From Micropterus salmoides (taxonomy: Eukaryota > Chordata > Actinopteri > Centrarchiformes > Centrarchidae): a stretch of DNA of 64,000 bases. The stretch spans positions 4,764,891 through 4,828,890 of the forward strand of contig NW_024041150.1 in the NCBI RefSeq assembly GCF_014851395.1, given 5' to 3'. The notes beneath the pieces are model-generated. The model worked only from the letters and a program-made list of their open reading frames with translations, was not told where the DNA came from and did no database searches. The position numbers and the translations under genes are program-made. Positions 59,998 through 64,000 of the stretch are shown in pieces (position 1 is the stretch's first letter; every line of letters starts with the position of its first letter).

Positions 59998-60889
59998 GAG
60001 AAAGCTGAGTCAAGGGGAGGTGAACGGAAAAGGTGTGCTTAAGTACTTGGTGTGCAGAAATTGGATGAGTTCAAGGCGTGGTCCCGAATCTAGTTTATAA
60101 AACTTAATTAGTTGTAGGCTTACATGTTACTTGATATATGAACGGTACCAAAACAAAGTTTACTTAGTTTCACCATTTTCATATTCCAGTTATTAATCTT
60201 ACATAGCCATAATCAACACAAAATGAAAGCTCCTTGTAGTAACTTCAAACAGCAAATGAAACAAGTGTTGCTCACAACCAAGGGAAGTAAATTAAAAACA
60301 AAAACCCGCCATGAAATATGTTTCAAAAACCACAAAAGAAATCTGACGGAAGAACAACGTGACAAACATAGATTAAAATGTATGACAGAGGAAAATTTAT
60401 AATGATTGTAAATTGTAAGTGTGTATTTGCATGTCCATGTATATGTATATATATTTTATCTTAGACTCCTTTTTTATTATTAGAAAATGTATATGCTGTA
60501 TTGGCTACACTGAATCTGCAGGCTGGGCGTATCTGTACACATGACACAGTAATAAAACAAAAACTTTAAAACTATGGCAAAACATTCACTAATCATTCAC
60601 TAAATCTCTCTGAAGATGGTGGTATTTTGTTGACCAAGGTAGATAAATGTGATTTTTATATGCTTTTGTATGCCATGAGAAATCATTAATATGATTTACT
60701 ATCTTAGAATTGCTTTTATCTCACACCTGTTCAGTAAAGTAACTTTCTCAAAGCCACAACGTTGTGCATGCTCGTCTGAATATTGTGTCAGATGAGAAGG
60801 TGCAAAACAATATCAAGAAAAAGGCACCAGCACACTGAACTGATGCTGTCATCAGAGATTTATTGAGTGCAGCTTCATATGAGTTATAA

Positions 60890-61390
60890 TTCAAGATAGG
60901 CTTCCTTCATAAGAACAGGACCTGTCAGTCTTCTGCAAATACAAAACTCATTCAGGCTACTTTGATGTCAGTCTTAGACTTTGGGGATATTATCTATATG
61001 CATGTTTCAGCTACCACATTAAAAGCACTGGATGCTATTTACCATTCTGCACTTATCACCAGTGAAAGTTATAGAACTCATCACTGTATTCTACATCAAC
61101 ATGTGAGTTGGGCCTCTCTTACTGTGTGGCAAAAGCAACATGCTCTCTAGTTTATCTACAAAGCACATCTTTTAAAACTACCTCTATATATATCATCCTT
61201 AATTTCTACTAACAAATATCAATACTCAATCACAGGAGCGCACTACTTTAGAGACTCCAGTGGTCTCCACTGGGCTGAGTAGGGCTGCTTTCAGTTCCTT
61301 CGCTCCATATTTATGGAACAAACTGCAAACCAAACTCAAGTTAAAGACTCTGGGGTCTCTCACCCAATTTAGAAATACTACAGAGAATCA
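60890..61390 (+). mobile_element. LINE reverse transcriptase C-terminal fragment, frameshifted
   Basis: One frame reads LDFGDIIYMHVSATTLKALD, ESYRTHHCILHQHV and WASLTVWQKQHAL, then stops. The similarity goes on in other frames (IYKAHLLKLPLYISSL, SLTQFRNT). It is the same part of the protein as at 46749-47215 but from another copy. The stretch 60021-60889 is AT-rich and empty. Confidence 0.7.
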
Positions 61391-62559
61391 ATATGATGTT
61401 GTATGTAATTGTTTCTCTTGAATTGTGCTTCTTGGTTTTGTACGTTTTACTAAATTTTTCACGTTTGTGTGTCAGCTGTACCAAGGGCGTCACTTTGTGT
61501 TAAAAAGTAGTGGGGCCATAAATGCTCAGGTTAGGGGTGTGATGATACGCCTAGCTCATGAGATGTGACAATGCACAATATATCGGGGTCACTTAAAGAA
61601 GACAAGAAGTGAAATATATTGGTTAAACAGTTCATTTCCTGCATCCTGGAAAAGTTTTCTGCACCAATTTATGATGTAAATGTTTTTATTTATGTAAAGG
61701 GAAACACAAACTTCAGGTGGCAGGTGACAATTCAAAATATAAAATATAATAGAATACAATGCAGTAATAGTTGTTGTTTTTTTAGCTTAAATTACTTTGT
61801 TTGGACACTGCACATTTAAATTGCATTGCGTGTTTTTTTATTGTGCAAATACACCATTCTCAAGGCAATTTCATTCTTGGTGCAAGGTATTTTCAGAACA
61901 GAATTTTAAACAAATGCTTTCAAAAAAAGCGATGGGGACAAAATCAGCCATTTCAAAAAGGGGTGGGGACATTTTCCTAGTGTAAATGACACCTATGTAC
62001 TGTACTTAACATGTTTACACAGGACACAGCCTAAAAAAGAGATCTAGGTCTCAGTCTGTTTTCCCTATAAAATAAAAATAAAAATGATTACTTCATCAGG
62101 AATATGGCACACATGGACAACGAAATGTTTTAAAATGTAATCCATTTAGTTATTAATGCTCATATTCAATTATTAATTGATAACCCGGCATTAACTAGGT
62201 CAACAAGAGGAAGACAGACGGGACCTTAGAAAAGGTCTAATGTCATGCAGATTTACTCACTGAATACATTCAAAGTCTCCTCGGGGAATGTACTGACAAC
62301 AGTGTTGAAACGCCACTGTGTGTATTTTTTGGGGGGGAACATTAATGATTTTCTTAAAAAGTTGACTAAAAAAATATGATTAATGTGTGACTTGTTATCA
62401 CAGATGAAAAACGTTTTCAAAATTATGAGAAGAAATCAGTTGTCGATTCAACACAAAGATATTTATTTAATTATGAGGGCTGATGTGTTTGGATGTTGTA
62501 GCGCAGTTTGAGTCTATAATGTCTTCATCTGATCTAGTTATAATTTCTATTAAAATGTT
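61391..62559. other. Intergenic, no gene seen
   Basis: It contains a repeat-like pair: GGGCGTCACTTTGTGTTAAA (61486) and GGGGTGGGGACATTTTCC (61960). Both resemble ends of a frequent fish repeat. No gene. Confidence 0.4.
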
Positions 62560-63012
62560 CCCTGTGCGCGATCCTTGCTCATCAGACACGGCGCTCAGTG
62601 TGTGTGCACGAGTGTTTGTGTGTGTGTTGTAGGCCAACAGTCACTCAGTTACACAACCGCTTTCAGTTTCCGAGCCCTGCCTGCCTGGTGGCTCCCCGCC
62701 CACCGCTGCTCTCTGCTGCCTGCCTGCCTGCCTGGCTGTTGGACGGAGTGGGGCAGATCCGAGCCGACCAGTTCCGTGTTCTCTCCTCACCCAGTACACG
62801 GACCAGACTGAACCGGAGGACCTGGCAGTGTCATGGTGGACATTCCTGCCCAGCCGCGGCATCCATAACTCCGGGGGCAGAAGGGAAGTGTGGACGGAGG
62901 TGAGGAATGTGTTATTATTATTTCAGATTATTTCTGCGCGGATGGCGAATTCATCAGCCGACGTCGGTCGCGTTACGTTACAGCCAAACTTTGACGCTGC
63001 TGACTGGACCTC

Positions 63013-63045
<33 letters not shown>

Positions 63046-63420
63046 CCCCTCCCTCCCCCTCTCTCGCTCTCGACCCTGAAACGCAAAGTGCGTCGCCGTG
63101 CACACTCGCATGCGGGATCGCGGTAATGTTCACGCAAATGGTAAATAACCCGTGTGCGGTGCGCTTCCCGTTCGCGTCGTTAAAAGGCCTTGTCATGAAG
63201 CTCTGCAACTTTTACTGTCGATACGTGCTGCGCGCGTGCGTGCATGTGTGTGAGTGTAGACAGATGGATATACAGTAACGAGCTGCGACGTGCGCGTATG
63301 GTTGCGCGTCTTCGTACACGAGGGTTTGGGCACGTATCTTATATATCGGTGTGTCACTGTAATGTGCGTTTGTCGTCCATTGATGTCGTTTTGACACAGG
63401 TGACGTAGACCGTGACGCGC
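62560..63420 (+). promoter_or_regulatory. CpG-rich island, possible promoter and first exon of an off-window gene
   Basis: CpG is frequent here but rare in the surrounding DNA, and GC content rises sharply. A possible exon ends at GGACGGAG with a donor-like GTGAGG near 62900. The ATG at 62833 opens only 11 codons, so the exon would be untranslated. A (CT)n tract lies at 63008-63050. The downstream 63421-64000 returns to AT-rich DNA with no gene. The gene cannot be named. Confidence 0.4.
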
Positions 63421-64000
63421 CTTAACGATGAGATAAGCGGATCCGCTCTGTGTGAGTATAGCTCATATGTCTGTGTACGTGTGCGCGCACGAGTGTGTCT
63501 CTCATTGACGGACACCGAGGGGGGGTTTCTGAACTGCGCACTTGAGATTTTTCTAGCAAAAAAAGCGACCCACGCTGAATGAAGCAGGAGTCTGGAGCGA
63601 AGTAGCAGTACACAGTTTCCTCTGTCTGTAGTTTGTTTCTGCAGTGATTGCGCTGCCTGCACCCAGCTCTGCATGTGTTCAACACTGTTTACACACCTGA
63701 CGTCCGCACGGCATGTCAACCTGCAGGTTATGTGATGTAATTTCAAAATGATAGAAGTTGCACGTGAGAATATGGTATACCCCTAATCAAAGGAATCTTG
63801 AACGAGCTATTCTTACAATGTTATTACCTTTGTAGCATACAGCAGGTGGGTAAAGTAACAGCTATAACTTACAGCCTAAGCCCATACAATACAACCACAA
63901 AACAGGGAGCTACATCAGGATTTACATGAGGAGATCAGCACTCTCCTGTGGATGCTTAGTCAGAATAAACATAGATTTAAAATTTCATTCATATCTTATA

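Larger units (their letters stand above)
57240..60020 (-). mobile_element. Truncated DIRS-like retrotransposon
   Basis: On the minus strand, a gag-like region (59997 down to 58481) is followed by reverse transcriptase and RNase H remains (58480 down to 57501). The order and motifs (NLQSAITDPDIVDKLLAEE, LLPLLGHFNYA, DIQLFTDAAPSAG) resemble fish DIRS elements. The tyrosine recombinase and the end repeats are missing. The copy is cut near 57240 and has frameshifts. Confidence 0.72.

Noticed and set aside
62598..62903. 101-aa frame in the CpG island as the N-terminus of a protein
   Set aside because: It crosses the likely donor site and is only one of several open frames favoured by the GC-rich composition.
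1..64000. CRISPR arrays, operons or bacterial insertion sequences
   Set aside because: All genes are split by introns and all mobile elements are eukaryotic; no spacer-repeat array was seen.

Overview
The window reads as nuclear DNA of a ray-finned (teleost) fish. It is AT-rich and mostly non-coding. Its genes are split by GT-AG introns, it carries microsatellites, and it holds many decayed transposons of kinds common in fish: a Tc1 element, an L2-type LINE, a DIRS-like element, tRNA-derived SINEs, MITEs and a solo LTR. The gene on the minus strand at 29.9-37.0 kb is a clear vertebrate ankrd1.

Region 1 (about 0.3-24 kb) is a locally duplicated and rearranged cluster of a small rhodopsin-like GPCR family. 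One receptor gene is intact: three coding exons, 287 aa, 7538-10045 on the plus strand. A second copy (20094-23779, plus strand) has intact exons 2 and 3 but a one-base frameshift in exon 1. Around them lie duplicated upstream blocks that include a likely untranslated first exon, two relic first exons of a related receptor (near 3.4 and 15.5 kb), and a relic 3' end (near 0.3 kb). The blocks occur in a different order in each unit. Intron 2 differs at only 3 of 109 bases between the two genes, while the extracellular loops are almost wholly different. This points to fast diversification of ligand-facing parts and is the most interesting signal here.

Transposons fill the gaps in this cluster: an L2 fragment split by a 551-bp solo LTR with a 5-bp target duplication (4.0-5.2 kb), a solo Tc1 end (6.1 kb), a complete but dead Tc1 element (11.83-13.31 kb), and SINE-like pieces.

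Region 2 (24-29.7 kb) is intergenic. It holds a nested palindromic foldback element (26.2-26.75 kb), a MITE (27.26-27.59 kb), and SINE and LINE tails.

Region 3 (29.7-37.2 kb) is ankrd1 on the minus strand. Nine coding exons can be joined without a frame break into 311 aa, with a TATA box and a muscle-type E-box just upstream. The product is a titin- and nuclear-associated ankyrin-repeat regulator of striated muscle.

Region 4 (37.2-62.5 kb) has no convincing host gene. It holds LINE remains (45.0, 46.75-48.3 and 60.9-61.4 kb), a MITE (51.5 kb), a SINE pair (53.65-54.1 kb), long purine- and pyrimidine-rich tracts, and a truncated DIRS-like retroelement on the minus strand (57.2-60.0 kb).

Region 5 (62.56-63.42 kb) is a CpG-rich island with a possible untranslated first exon on the plus strand. 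It probably belongs to a gene that lies mostly beyond the right edge.
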